NCBI GenBank assembly: GCA_002309805.1
Contig: DBYJ01000039.1
Location: forward strand, 45,957-60,308
Source of the DNA: Bacteroidales bacterium UBA1189
GTDB taxonomy: Bacteria; Bacteroidota; Bacteroidia; Bacteroidales; Bacteroidaceae
Length of the DNA: 14,352 nucleotides
Direction: 5' to 3'
Part shown: positions 6,650 through 14,352 of the stretch, one piece after another
Numbering within the stretch: position 1 is the first letter of the stretch
How the letters are laid out: each line of letters opens with the position of its first letter
Position numbers and translations under genes: made by a program
The notes under the pieces: model-generated
Database searches by the model: none
Seen by the model: only the letters and a program-made list of their open reading frames with translations
Told to the model about the DNA's origin: nothing

Positions 6650-7852
6650 ATGAATAAGTGTTATTTTCGCTCTTTTGATGTTGGTATAGGGGACTGTTGC
6701 GTTATCCGATTGGTGAAAGAATGCGGAGAACAATATGTCATTATGGTGGATTGCGGTAAGTTTACACCTGCAGTGAAAAGATATGTAGAGGGAGAGCTGC
6801 AAAGTCATATCAATCTACTTGTAGCTACACATATTGATGGCGACCATATCAATGGTTGTGCACAGATGCTGAAAAAATGTCCCAATCTACAAATAGATCA
6901 CATCTGGTATAATTGTTATGGACGAGTAAAAAAAGAGGATGAAACTGTAGATCTGACGGAAGAGCAGAAGGAAATTTTGCAATGGGTTAAGAATGCTCTA
7001 CCAGCTGAGTTTGATGCTATTAATTACAAGAAGGAGATCAGCGCGGAGCAAGGAAAGACTTTAGCAGGCGAAATATTGAAGAAAGAACCCTGGCGAAATG
7101 CCTGGAATATAGAATATATAACCGATCAGACCCCCAATTTTGATTTAGAGGGGGGCTTTGGGAAAATCGTGTTGTTAGGACCTCCGAGAGACGCACTTGA
7201 TGAAATAGAGAAAAGATTCAAGGATGCCTTCAATAAATACTTTATGCAAGTATGGAATGATAGTATCAGGGGAGGTGAGAGCTTGTCTGAATTACTGATA
7301 AGACTTGCAGATGCATACAAAGATAAATTTGAGAAGAAACAGATATCAGCTTCATCACCCCAAAAACTGGATGCAGAATATGTGAAAAAGATGGCAGAGA
7401 AAGAAGGGACTGACACATCGGACACCAACTATTCTTCAATAGCATTCATGCTTGAGTGTGGTGTACACAAGGTGGCTATGTTAGGAGATTCATTTGCTGT
7501 GACATTAGAAAATGCCATCAAGAATAAGTATGGAGAAGAACATAAACCGTTGGATTGTGATGCCATTAAGGTGGCACATCATGGTAGTAACGGAAATACA
7601 AGTAAAAGCCTGTTAGAACAAATTAATTCGAACAGATACTTCATACCTGGCGGCAGAAAAGACGAATATCCTACTTGGGGAACAATAGGCAGAATAGCCC
7701 TAAGTCATCAAGAAGATGGGAAAAGCCTAATAGTATTTAGTCACAAAGGTGATATGAGTAAGCTAATAAATGGTTTGGATGACGCAGAAAAAGAAACGCT
7801 GCACATAGATACTATTATCACAGAGCAAGAGTATGAGCTTTTTGAATGGTAG
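6650..7852 (+). CDS. ComEC-like metallo-beta-lactamase-fold hydrolase, Avs1a-like
   Basis: This 400-residue protein has the MBL fold in its ComEC/Rec2 form: DVGIGDCCVI at residues 10-19, VDCG at 33-36, the metal motif THIDGDH with His61, Asp63, Asp65 and His66, a later LGD (Asp280) and KVAHHGS (His310-His311). The order and residues suggest an active two-metal hydrolase. About 180 residues between the first motif and LGD form a charged insertion (EEQKEI, EKEGTDTSD). It has no membrane segments, so unlike ComEC itself it is cytoplasmic. Its 3' end overlaps the protease-NTPase gene by 20 bases, so the two are made together. An MBL hydrolase beside a trypsin-like protease and a STAND NTPase is the content of type 1 AVAST anti-phage systems, which suggests an effector or processing role. 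The substrate (nucleic acid or nucleotide) is unknown. I see no promoter box in the 135 bases before it. Confidence 0.87.
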   Translation: MNKCYFRSFDVGIGDCCVIRLVKECGEQYVIMVDCGKFTPAVKRYVEGELQSHINLLVATHIDGDHINGCAQMLKKCPNLQIDHIWYNCYGRVKKEDETVDLTEEQKEILQWVKNALPAEFDAINYKKEISAEQGKTLAGEILKKEPWRNAWNIEYITDQTPNFDLEGGFGKIVLLGPPRDALDEIEKRFKDAFNKYFMQVWNDSIRGGESLSELLIRLADAYKDKFEKKQISASSPQKLDAEYVKKMAEKEGTDTSDTNYSSIAFMLECGVHKVAMLGDSFAVTLENAIKNKYGEEHKPLDCDAIKVAHHGSNGNTSKSLLEQINSNRYFIPGGRKDEYPTWGTIGRIALSHQEDGKSLIVFSHKGDMSKLINGLDDAEKETLHIDTIITEQEYELFEW

Positions 7853-10800
7853 ATTGACAGAACAAGTGATTGTCCCCGTGACATGCTGTGAAGAGCAAGG
7901 GACAGCTTTCTTTATAGACAAAAGCCAACTGATAACAGCGCGGCATGTAGTTCGGGAGCACTTCTGTAATCCCGGTGCTCCAGAACCTATTTTTGTCAAT
8001 GTAAAAGGAAAACTATACACTTGTCGGGCAGAAGAACTTGGCGGCGTGGCTGATATAGCCCTTCTAACTATAACTGATGACGAACTGTATGAAGCACCAG
8101 ACTTTCTGAATTTATTAAAAGATAAGTTTGTAAAGGACCTTGCTCTCAAAGTGTATGGTTATCCGCAAGAGGTGGCAATGGGAGCAAATTTGGTTGAACT
8201 GTCGGTGATGAACCGCCTAGAAATAAAGGGTTGGAACGACCGTGCATTGGTTAGACATGACACTTTGAAACTGGCAAATTATGATGGTCTATCAGGGGCA
8301 CCAGTTGTGAACAAAGAAGGACGGGCAATAGGCATACTCACTCAGCAGACCAACGAGACACTGGGTTATCTGTCAATTGAAAAGATTTCCGCACTATTAA
8401 CCACAAAAGGAGTATCATTTGCTGAAGACTGGCAAAAGGAAGATAATACTACTTTCGGAACGGGACGTAGTATAGAGATTAGCAAAAAAGCTGTTGACTC
8501 TATTCACGACCGTTATATGTCAGACTTGCATCAGGATAACAAGCGACTAGATTTTCTGTTGAAGAGTATAACATCTAAAAAGGACATAGACGAAAAGACA
8601 ATATATGCGCAGTCGCTTAAGACGTTCCTGAAAGGATTGAATGAGAAAGACCTGAAAAAGATATATGATATTTATAACCACCCTGACAAGTTGGATTTCA
8701 GGCAAACAGAAACGGGAATAGATAACTTGGATTTTTTCTGCCAGTATGCTTTAAACGATAGGTTTAAGAATGTGCTTTCTTCTTGGGATGATGAAATAGA
8801 GTTTAATAAGCGCGTTATCAAGTTGAGGGATGGTTCTCCATTTGAATACCTACGAGGAGGGTTGGTCAAGAATGTCTGTCTGGTAGGCAAGGCTGGAACA
8901 GGCAAAACCCATAGTCTATGTGAGTTTGCCACAAAGAAACAAGATTTTGCTAACATCTATCTATTTTTCGGGACAGAGTTCAGTGCACACGAGACAGCAA
9001 CAGAACATATCAGAAGTGTGGTGTGTGAAGAAAAGAGCTATGAAGACTTTAATAACGACATGCGGAAGAAGAATCGCTATGCCGTGATAGTGATAGATGC
9101 CATCAACGAAGGACTGGGCTGCTCTTACTGGAATAACCACCTTGGAGCACTCAGAACGGAAATAGCAAAACATGACAACATCAAGTTAATCATATCAGTC
9201 AGGAGCCCTTTTGAACAAGAATTGAACGACCTTGCTGTGATAGATGCCCGATGGAAGACCATAGAAGTAGATGGTTTTGAGGACAAAGAAACGGCCATCA
9301 ACAATTTCTTCGAAAGGTATGAGATTCCGCAATCATACAAAGAGAAAAACCTGGAGGCATTTGGTAATCCGTTGTTTTTGAAAATATTCTGCGAGACCTT
9401 TCATTCCATGTCGCAGAAAGAGTTGTCCACTTTGTCGAAGGAGACCATCTACAAAAAGTATGTGGAGAAAAAAAACGTAGCCGTCTCTCAACAGGTGGAT
9501 GAGGATGTAGAACTGAATATTGCAGACCGTTATTTGAAGAAACTTGCCAACTATTCTGTTTATACAAACCACTTTAATACGATTTCGCGAAATAAAGCTA
9601 GAGAATATGCCCGTAGGCTATGCCCTGGGAGACTTTGGAGTCAAGACTTGTTAAATGCCATGTTGACATCAAGCCTACTGCTGAACGACCGTTCAGATGA
9701 AGGTGGCGCGGCGGTGATGTTTGAATATGAGAACTTTGGCGACTATTACAAGGCAGAGCAGTTGATGCTCTCGAAGATGAATGTTGATGAGACGCTGGGA
9801 TGGATAGCAGATAAGAAACGCTATTTTGAGCGTCATCCAGAAGTATCATCCAGTAAATTCGAGAACGCAGTGGTGGCCCTATTTGATTGTTGGACGAGAC
9901 AAAGTGCTCAGTTACAGCGGAGCGAAATGATTCGCCGCAATGAGTTTTTGCGTGAGGAGTATATAGCATACCTAATGGGGTCAGATATGACATTCGATGA
10001 GGTGATGGACAAGATGACAGAACTGGATCCTACAATAGAGCGTGATTTGAAAATGTTACGCTCTCCGCAGGAGATATCAATGCAACAAGCACTTGAAATA
10101 CATGAGCATCTGAAATCATACGAAACAATTGGCAAGAGAGACTTATTATGGACGCATTTTGTGAACGGTTTGTTTGAGAATTACGGCAGTGGAATCATAG
10201 GAGTGTTCCCAATTGACGTTAATCCCGATATTAGTGTGGATGAACAAGAAAGGGTGTATCTTATCAGGCTGGGTTGGTTATTGACCAGTTCACATCCTAA
10301 GTATCGTGCTTTGACGATGCGTATGATTCGGAAGCAATTGAATAGTCATACTGATGTGATATTATGGTTACTTAAACTGTTTGAGAAAGTGAATGATCCA
10401 TACGTCGTAGCGGGATTGTACTGTGCCGTTGCCGGAGTGGTTCTAACAACGAGAAATGAGGAGTTAGCAGGAAGCATCGCGGAATACATATACAAAACCT
10501 TCTATGGGCAGGCTGAAACTGTGCCTCAAGACTTGATTGTGCGGCAATGGACTATGAAGATTATTGAAAGAGCGTATGCTCTAGATGAACATAATGATTG
10601 TTGGTCAAAGATACAAACGCCATTTGCTGCTTTGCCTTTTGATGAGGATAAGATAACGCCTTACGAAGATATAAATCGAGACTACTTTGGAATGCAACAT
10701 GGTTCGAGATTGATGTATAACTCAATCTTTGGATTTGAGGACTTTAACCGTTATATAATAGGAACCAACAATAGACACAGGAGTAGTGATTATTTTAAGT

Positions 10801-12095
10801 ATGATGAGATTGGGGGAGTCTATTTGGGTGATGATTTGACTAGAGAAGAGGCTGAAATAGCATATTATATTAAGAATGTGTTTGGATGGAATGATAAGCT
10901 AGGTTCATTAGATAATGGAAAGTACTCGGTTGATAGGTCACACAATGATGAGGAACGTATAGGAAAAAAATTCCAGTGGTTAGCTTGGTTTAGGTTGAAT
11001 GCTAGACTAATGGATAGTTATAAGGTGACAAGAAGTTCTTATCATTATTCTGACAAAGCAAAAGAAGATGAACTTACCCCAACTCCATATCCATGGAATA
11101 CGTCGGAGGTGACATATTTTGATCCAACACTTGATGTTGAAGTGTATAATTCGTATAATAAACTTTTGAGTGGTGTAGAGGCGTTGGAGGTAATTGGAAT
11201 ACAAGATGAATCGTGGATAGACAATAACAAGTACGTTCCGACGTTCAGGAACCAAGTGATAGTAGAAGGGAGTACTCCATTCGTTATGCTAAGAGGATTT
11301 GACAAGGCTACAGGGGGTGATAAAGAGACCGTGGTGATTACGAACGCGGCCTTTGTGAAGAAATCTGATTCTGAAGCATTTGCGGAATGGTGTCGAGACA
11401 AGAACTTCTATGGAAGATGGATGCCTGAAAGAAATGGGATGTATGAGTTTTTATGGAATGACTATCCTTGGGCTGATGCGTATTATAATGCTATCGAATT
11501 GCCTGCATGGGAAAGACCATCAAATGGAAGTCCTTGTGATGTAATGTTGGCCTATGAAGCACAATTGCAGGAACACTGGGAGGGCATAGCCTACGAGGAC
11601 GAATATCTCACGACGGTGTATATGCCCTGTGTGGAGATGATGAAAGAGATGGGACTATATAATTCTGATGTAAGAGGTATTGTAAAATTACAAACAGATG
11701 ACACTATAGCAGCGATTAATTCTTCCAAAGAAGATGGCGTTACTGGACTATTCGTCAGGAAGGACATACTGGATGAATTTTTGAGGAGGAAAAATTATGT
11801 GTTATTCTATTACGTCCTTGGCGAGAAAGTGTTACGAGCTGAGGCACCGCATTCCATTATGAAAGATCTGTCAGCTGCCTATAGATATGAGCAGGAAGGC
11901 CCCGTGACCGTTATTCAACCAATGAGGGTAATAGAGAGGGAATTGCCCAAAGCGGTTAAAGTAGACCCTACAAAAATTGATGAACTACTTAATAAGAATA
12001 GTGTAGAAGGGCTGACCACAATGGAACGAATGGATTTGCTAGAAACGATGAATCATATGAAGGAAGAAGATCAAGGAGAGAATAAAAGTGAGTAA
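7833..12095 (+). CDS. Trypsin-like protease fused to STAND NTPase, Avs1-like
   Basis: This 1420-residue protein joins three parts. (1) Residues 1-200 are a trypsin-like serine protease: GTAFFID at 23-29, TARHVV with His38, VADIALL with Asp74 and DGLSGAPV with Ser154, a complete triad; no signal peptide, so it is intracellular. (2) After a helical linker, about residues 330-640 are a STAND/NACHT-type NTPase: Walker A GKAGTGKT at 352-359, Walker B VIVIDAINEG with Asp422 and Glu426, sensor SVRS with Arg457, GNPLF at 511-515 and FEYENFGDYYKA at 630-641. (3) Residues 640-1420 are a helical stretch followed by an aromatic-rich region with ERIGKKFQW (1041-1049), PWN (1087-1089) and FDPT, motifs I recall from large bacterial NACHT-like defence proteins. 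The third part probably senses the trigger, as C-terminal repeats do in Avs proteins. Start ATG 7833 lies inside the MBL gene, giving a 20-base overlap. Base composition falls in part 3. Domain calls are firm; defence is inferred. Confidence 0.88.
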   Translation: MSFLNGRLTEQVIVPVTCCEEQGTAFFIDKSQLITARHVVREHFCNPGAPEPIFVNVKGKLYTCRAEELGGVADIALLTITDDELYEAPDFLNLLKDKFVKDLALKVYGYPQEVAMGANLVELSVMNRLEIKGWNDRALVRHDTLKLANYDGLSGAPVVNKEGRAIGILTQQTNETLGYLSIEKISALLTTKGVSFAEDWQKEDNTTFGTGRSIEISKKAVDSIHDRYMSDLHQDNKRLDFLLKSITSKKDIDEKTIYAQSLKTFLKGLNEKDLKKIYDIYNHPDKLDFRQTETGIDNLDFFCQYALNDRFKNVLSSWDDEIEFNKRVIKLRDGSPFEYLRGGLVKNVCLVGKAGTGKTHSLCEFATKKQDFANIYLFFGTEFSAHETATEHIRSVVCEEKSYEDFNNDMRKKNRYAVIVIDAINEGLGCSYWNNHLGALRTEIAKHDNIKLIISVRSPFEQELNDLAVIDARWKTIEVDGFEDKETAINNFFERYEIPQSYKEKNLEAFGNPLFLKIFCETFHSMSQKELSTLSKETIYKKYVEKKNVAVSQQVDEDVELNIADRYLKKLANYSVYTNHFNTISRNKAREYARRLCPGRLWSQDLLNAMLTSSLLLNDRSDEGGAAVMFEYENFGDYYKAEQLMLSKMNVDETLGWIADKKRYFERHPEVSSSKFENAVVALFDCWTRQSAQLQRSEMIRRNEFLREEYIAYLMGSDMTFDEVMDKMTELDPTIERDLKMLRSPQEISMQQALEIHEHLKSYETIGKRDLLWTHFVNGLFENYGSGIIGVFPIDVNPDISVDEQERVYLIRLGWLLTSSHPKYRALTMRMIRKQLNSHTDVILWLLKLFEKVNDPYVVAGLYCAVAGVVLTTRNEELAGSIAEYIYKTFYGQAETVPQDLIVRQWTMKIIERAYALDEHNDCWSKIQTPFAALPFDEDKITPYEDINRDYFGMQHGSRLMYNSIFGFEDFNRYIIGTNNRHRSSDYFKYDEIGGVYLGDDLTREEAEIAYYIKNVFGWNDKLGSLDNGKYSVDRSHNDEERIGKKFQWLAWFRLNARLMDSYKVTRSSYHYSDKAKEDELTPTPYPWNTSEVTYFDPTLDVEVYNSYNKLLSGVEALEVIGIQDESWIDNNKYVPTFRNQVIVEGSTPFVMLRGFDKATGGDKETVVITNAAFVKKSDSEAFAEWCRDKNFYGRWMPERNGMYEFLWNDYPWADAYYNAIELPAWERPSNGSPCDVMLAYEAQLQEHWEGIAYEDEYLTTVYMPCVEMMKEMGLYNSDVRGIVKLQTDDTIAAINSSKEDGVTGLFVRKDILDEFLRRKNYVLFYYVLGEKVLRAEAPHSIMKDLSAAYRYEQEGPVTVIQPMRVIERELPKAVKVDPTKIDELLNKNSVEGLTTMERMDLLETMNHMKEEDQGENKSE

Positions 12096-12110
12096 GATAA
12101 TAAGGTAACA

Positions 12111-12260
12111 ATGATATTTAACGGGCGCAATAATATACCGAACTCTCCAGAGGGGCTGGACTTGGAGTTCTTCGACGATCTAAGCGGCAAGCTGATTACC
12201 TGCGGGAGTACCACATGGAGCATGTGGAGGTGTTTGACAAATCATAAGGCAAAGCAATAA
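12111..12260 (+). other. Small ORF, perhaps a frameshifted gene remnant
   Basis: An ATG at 12111 opens a 49-codon frame (MIFNGRNNIPNSPEGLDLEF, continuing to a TAA ending at 12260). Near 12181 a second frame reads KRQADYLREYHMEHVEVFDKS before its own TAA, and looks as protein-like as the first. One inserted base at about 12180 would join them into a single protein of roughly 45 residues. It could be a decayed small gene or a fragment left by recombination between the defence operon and the Crp/Fnr gene. No family was recognised and the coding status is uncertain. Confidence 0.3.
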
Positions 12261-12261
12261 T

Positions 12262-12837
12262 ATGGAACAGAAATTCAACAGTAATCGATTGGACTTGCAG
12301 GTACTGCGGGAGTTCTGCGAGCGGGAAGGTGAGGAAATTGCTTACCGCAAGGGTGACCAACTGGAGCGCGAGGGTGACCCGGCACGGTGGTTTGCTTTTG
12401 TCACTGAAGGATGTTTCAAATATGTAAAATATGGCATGAGTGATGACAAGGCGCACATTACGTGGTTCTCGTTTGAGGGTGAATTTGTGTGCGACTACCC
12501 CACATTTCTCTATGACCGTCCGTCACAGGCTACAATTGAAGCTATGGTGCCTAGCCGCGTACTGAGGGTTACGGGTCAGCAACTGGAACAATTCTTCAAT
12601 CAAAACATGGAAACGATGAAACTACGAGCCATGATTGGCGAGCACATTCTCAGCCAATTCCGTTCGCGCTATCTTGACCTCCATTGTTCTACGCCCCGTG
12701 AACGCTACGAGATGTTACTGCAACGCTGTCCTGGTATTATGGAGTTACTTGATTTGCAAGACATCGCTTCGTTTTTGAACGTCCATCCCAATACTGTCAG
12801 CAAAATTCGGCGTGACATTACGTTTGGCGACAGATAA
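12262..12837 (+). CDS. Crp/Fnr-family transcriptional regulator
   Basis: The 191-residue protein has a cyclic-nucleotide-type beta-barrel sensor (about residues 20-115; FAFVTEGCFKYVKYG, then WFSFEGEFVCDYPTFLYDRPS), a dimerisation helix (residues 115-140) and a short C-terminal helix-turn-helix (about 164-186; LQDIASFLNVHPNTVSKIRR). The strict cAMP-pocket signature and an Fnr-type cysteine set are not visible, so the ligand is unknown. This compact form is common in Bacteroidales, where such proteins often sit beside one small target operon. The next rightward gene is a short-chain dehydrogenase whose promoter region contains inverted repeats, a plausible target. A TAA of the upstream small ORF lies just before the ATG. 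Confidence 0.9.
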   Translation: MEQKFNSNRLDLQVLREFCEREGEEIAYRKGDQLEREGDPARWFAFVTEGCFKYVKYGMSDDKAHITWFSFEGEFVCDYPTFLYDRPSQATIEAMVPSRVLRVTGQQLEQFFNQNMETMKLRAMIGEHILSQFRSRYLDLHCSTPRERYEMLLQRCPGIMELLDLQDIASFLNVHPNTVSKIRRDITFGDR

Positions 12838-12858
12838 TAGTCTATAACAGATAGAGAC

Positions 12859-12916
12859 TCTCAACCTAAGTTGAGACATTTGCCCTTGGCATTCCTTTTT
12901 CGGACATAGCCAAAGG
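12859..12916 (+). promoter_or_regulatory. Two inverted repeats: terminator or operator
   Basis: TCTCAAC-CTAA-GTTGAGA (12859-12876) is a perfect 7-base stem. CCCTTGGC (12883-12890) pairs at 7 of 8 positions with GCCAAAGG (12909-12916), which is followed by ACTATTTTT. The second stem may weakly terminate the Crp/Fnr transcript, or act as an operator, since its right arm lies where the -33 region of the following promoter should be. I cannot separate these two readings from sequence alone. Confidence 0.45.
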
Positions 12917-12936
12917 ACTATTTTTATGTCTTTTCG

Positions 12937-12944
12937 TAACTTTG
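12937..12944 (+). promoter_or_regulatory. Bacteroidetes -7 box before the SDR gene
   Basis: TAACTTTG is an exact TAnnTTTG match 31 bases before the ATG at 12975 and identical to the box at 4813. It overlaps an earlier possible start at 12942, which argues for translation from 12975 with a leader of about 25 bases. No clear -33 TTTG is seen. Confidence 0.65.
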
Positions 12945-12974
12945 TGGCCAACATTAATTACAAACGTAAGATAT

Positions 12975-13688
12975 ATGAATATCCTCATCATCGGAGCCAC
13001 ATCAGGCATAGGAAAAGCCCTCTTTGAAAAATATATAATTGAAGGGAATCGTCTCGGCATTGTTGGCCGACGTGCATATTTGCTGGATGAATTTTACCAG
13101 CAACACCCCGACAACACTTTCACTTCTGCGGCAGACATCATCAAACAAGAAGAAATCGAGCAGGCCATTCACACGCTTTGCGCAAAGTTGGAACACATTG
13201 ACCTCGCCATCGTTTGCTCTGGTACTGGCGACCTCAATCCCTCACTTGACTATGCTTTGGAATGTCCTGCGATTGATACAAACGTAAGAGGCTGGACATT
13301 TGTCATTGATACACTCTACCACATCTTCGAGCAGCAAGGTCATGGTCACCTCGTAGCAGTCACTTCTGTTGGCGGATTACGTGGCGAACCAATGGCACCT
13401 GCCTATAGTGCGACTAAAGCCTACCAGATTAACTACATGGAAGCTTTGCGTAAGAAAGCTTATAAGAGCGGTGGTAGCATAACAGTTACTGACATTCGTC
13501 CAGGTCTCGTTGATACTGCTATGGCAAAAGGCGATGGTCTATTCTGGGTGATGCCCGTCGATAAAGTTGCCGACCAAATCATATCCGCCATTCGCAAGAA
13601 AAAAACTAAAGCATACGTCACCAAACGTTGGCACTTCCTCGCCATCATCAATAAGAATTTACCATTCACCCTGTATAGATTATTGTAG
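12975..13688 (+). CDS. Short-chain dehydrogenase/reductase (SDR)
   Basis: The 237-residue protein is a classical-length SDR. The NAD(P)-binding glycine motif GATSGIG is at residues 7-13, with basic residues at 32-33 (GRRAYLL) that favour NADP(H). The structural Asn is in DTNVRG (Asn103). The catalytic Ser131 (VTSVGG), Tyr144 and Lys148 (YSATK) are all present, followed by DIRPGLVDTAM. The substrate cannot be read from the sequence. I prefer the ATG at 12975, which starts directly at the first beta strand; a start at 12942 would add 11 residues overlapping the -7 box. It is likely a single-gene transcript with its own promoter, possibly controlled by the Crp/Fnr protein upstream. The C-terminus ends in a short hydrophobic stretch (FTLYRLL). 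Confidence 0.92.
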   Translation: MNILIIGATSGIGKALFEKYIIEGNRLGIVGRRAYLLDEFYQQHPDNTFTSAADIIKQEEIEQAIHTLCAKLEHIDLAIVCSGTGDLNPSLDYALECPAIDTNVRGWTFVIDTLYHIFEQQGHGHLVAVTSVGGLRGEPMAPAYSATKAYQINYMEALRKKAYKSGGSITVTDIRPGLVDTAMAKGDGLFWVMPVDKVADQIISAIRKKKTKAYVTKRWHFLAIINKNLPFTLYRLL

Positions 13689-13768
13689 TATTATTCGTAT
13701 TCGGTAAAAAAAGTGTTCTTCCTGTGCAGTCTTTTACTCTGTTGTAGGACTATATAAATAGAGACGTT

Positions 13769-14352
13769 ATGTTTACGATGGAGATAACAAGGCTGATAGA
13801 ACGATGCAGACAGGGGGACGCGGATGCCCTCGGAGAACTGTACAAGGCATACGCCCAGCGGATGAGGGGTGTGTGCCGACGCTATATCAGTGACGAGCAG
13901 ACGGTGGAGGATGTGCTGCACGACGCTTTCTTGATTATCTTCACTTCGTTCGACAGGCTGCGCGATATGCGACGTGCCGAGCAATGGATGATGGCCATCA
14001 CAAGGAACGTGGCATCGAAATGCAAGGATCATTTGAAGGCATTGCCAACGGTTTCGCTTGAAGAGACGAGCGAGGTGGGATTGATTGCCGCCGAGGACGA
14101 GGAAAGGGACGTAAGGGGTGTGCCGTTAAGCGAGGTGGTGAGAATGATAGACAGACTGCCGGAGGGTTATGGGCAGGTATTTCGATTGTCGGTATTCGAG
14201 GGCATGACGCACAAGGAGATTGCCGCCATGCTGGGCATTGAGCCACATTCGTCATCGTCGCAACTGGCACGGGCGAAGAAGATGCTGCGCAAGATGATGC
14301 AGCAGTATTGGGTTGCCGGACTTCTGTTGCTACTTGTTCCTGTTACGTTCTT
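13769..14352 (+). CDS. ECF sigma factor with C-terminal membrane segment, partial
   Basis: The frame stays open to the window edge: 194 codons plus two bases. Sigma region 2 spans about residues 20-87 (LGELYKAYAQRMRGVCRRYI, TVEDVLHDAFLIIF, then QWMMAITRNVA). Region 4 spans about 121-175, with the helix-turn-helix THKEIAAMLGIEPHSSSSQLARAKKML. Instead of ending there, as most ECF factors do, the chain continues into YWVAGLLLLLVPVTF (from residue 180), the start of a membrane helix. That suggests a membrane-anchored sigma factor with an extracytoplasmic C-terminal domain beyond the window, so sensing and transcription control may lie in one protein. ATG 13769 is the first start; ATG 13778 (MEITRLIERC) is equally good. 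I see no TAnnTTTG box in the 80 bases upstream. Confidence 0.9.
   Translation, partial: MFTMEITRLIERCRQGDADALGELYKAYAQRMRGVCRRYISDEQTVEDVLHDAFLIIFTSFDRLRDMRRAEQWMMAITRNVASKCKDHLKALPTVSLEETSEVGLIAAEDEERDVRGVPLSEVVRMIDRLPEGYGQVFRLSVFEGMTHKEIAAMLGIEPHSSSSQLARAKKMLRKMMQQYWVAGLLLLLVPVTF

Noticed and set aside
12942..12974. Longer start for the SDR gene
   Set aside because: It would overlap the TAACTTTG box, and the extra 11 residues precede the first Rossmann strand without family support.

Overview
The window looks like chromosome from a Bacteroidales bacterium of the Prevotella/Segatella type. Three things point there: two TAnnTTTG promoter boxes of the Bacteroidetes kind, starts without clear Shine-Dalgarno sites, and the gene set (BspA-type 23-residue leucine-rich repeats, a short lipoprotein, an orphan Crp/Fnr regulator, an ECF sigma factor that runs into a membrane segment). 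No rRNA, tRNA, CRISPR array, integrase or transposase was recognised.

Bases 1-1243 hold no convincing gene but are dense in ordered repeats: a 37-base direct repeat with inverted partners, nine copies of ACACTTACC/GGTAAGTGT partly spaced at 11 bases, two long hairpins, and a five-unit array with an exact 22-base period. Bases 1244-3045 carry leftward genes: a strong terminator, an unknown lipoprotein, and a leucine-rich-repeat gene without its 5' end. Bases 3046-3345 are AT-rich and separate that remnant from a rightward AAA+/DUF4143 ATPase remnant, which has also lost its 5' half. Both breaks face this gap.

Bases 4074-12095 read as a rightward defence or accessory island. They hold a repeat patch, a four-helix-bundle (S23/IVP) gene, a probable toxin-antitoxin pair (ImmA/IrrE-like HTH metallopeptidase plus a DUF4411 PIN-like protein, 4-base overlap), and then a two-gene operon. 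Its first gene is a ComEC-like metallo-beta-lactamase-fold hydrolase. Its second is a 1420-residue protein joining a trypsin-like protease, a STAND/NACHT-type NTPase and a very long C-terminal region. These parts resemble those of type 1 AVAST (Avs1) anti-phage systems, where I recall the protease and the STAND protein as separate genes; here they are fused. The working idea is that the long C-terminal region senses a phage product, the NTPase assembles, and protease and hydrolase act as effectors. This is inference from domain content.

Bases 12111-14352 return to ordinary genes: a small possibly frameshifted ORF, a Crp/Fnr regulator, a short-chain dehydrogenase with its own promoter, and an ECF sigma factor cut by the window edge just as a membrane helix begins.
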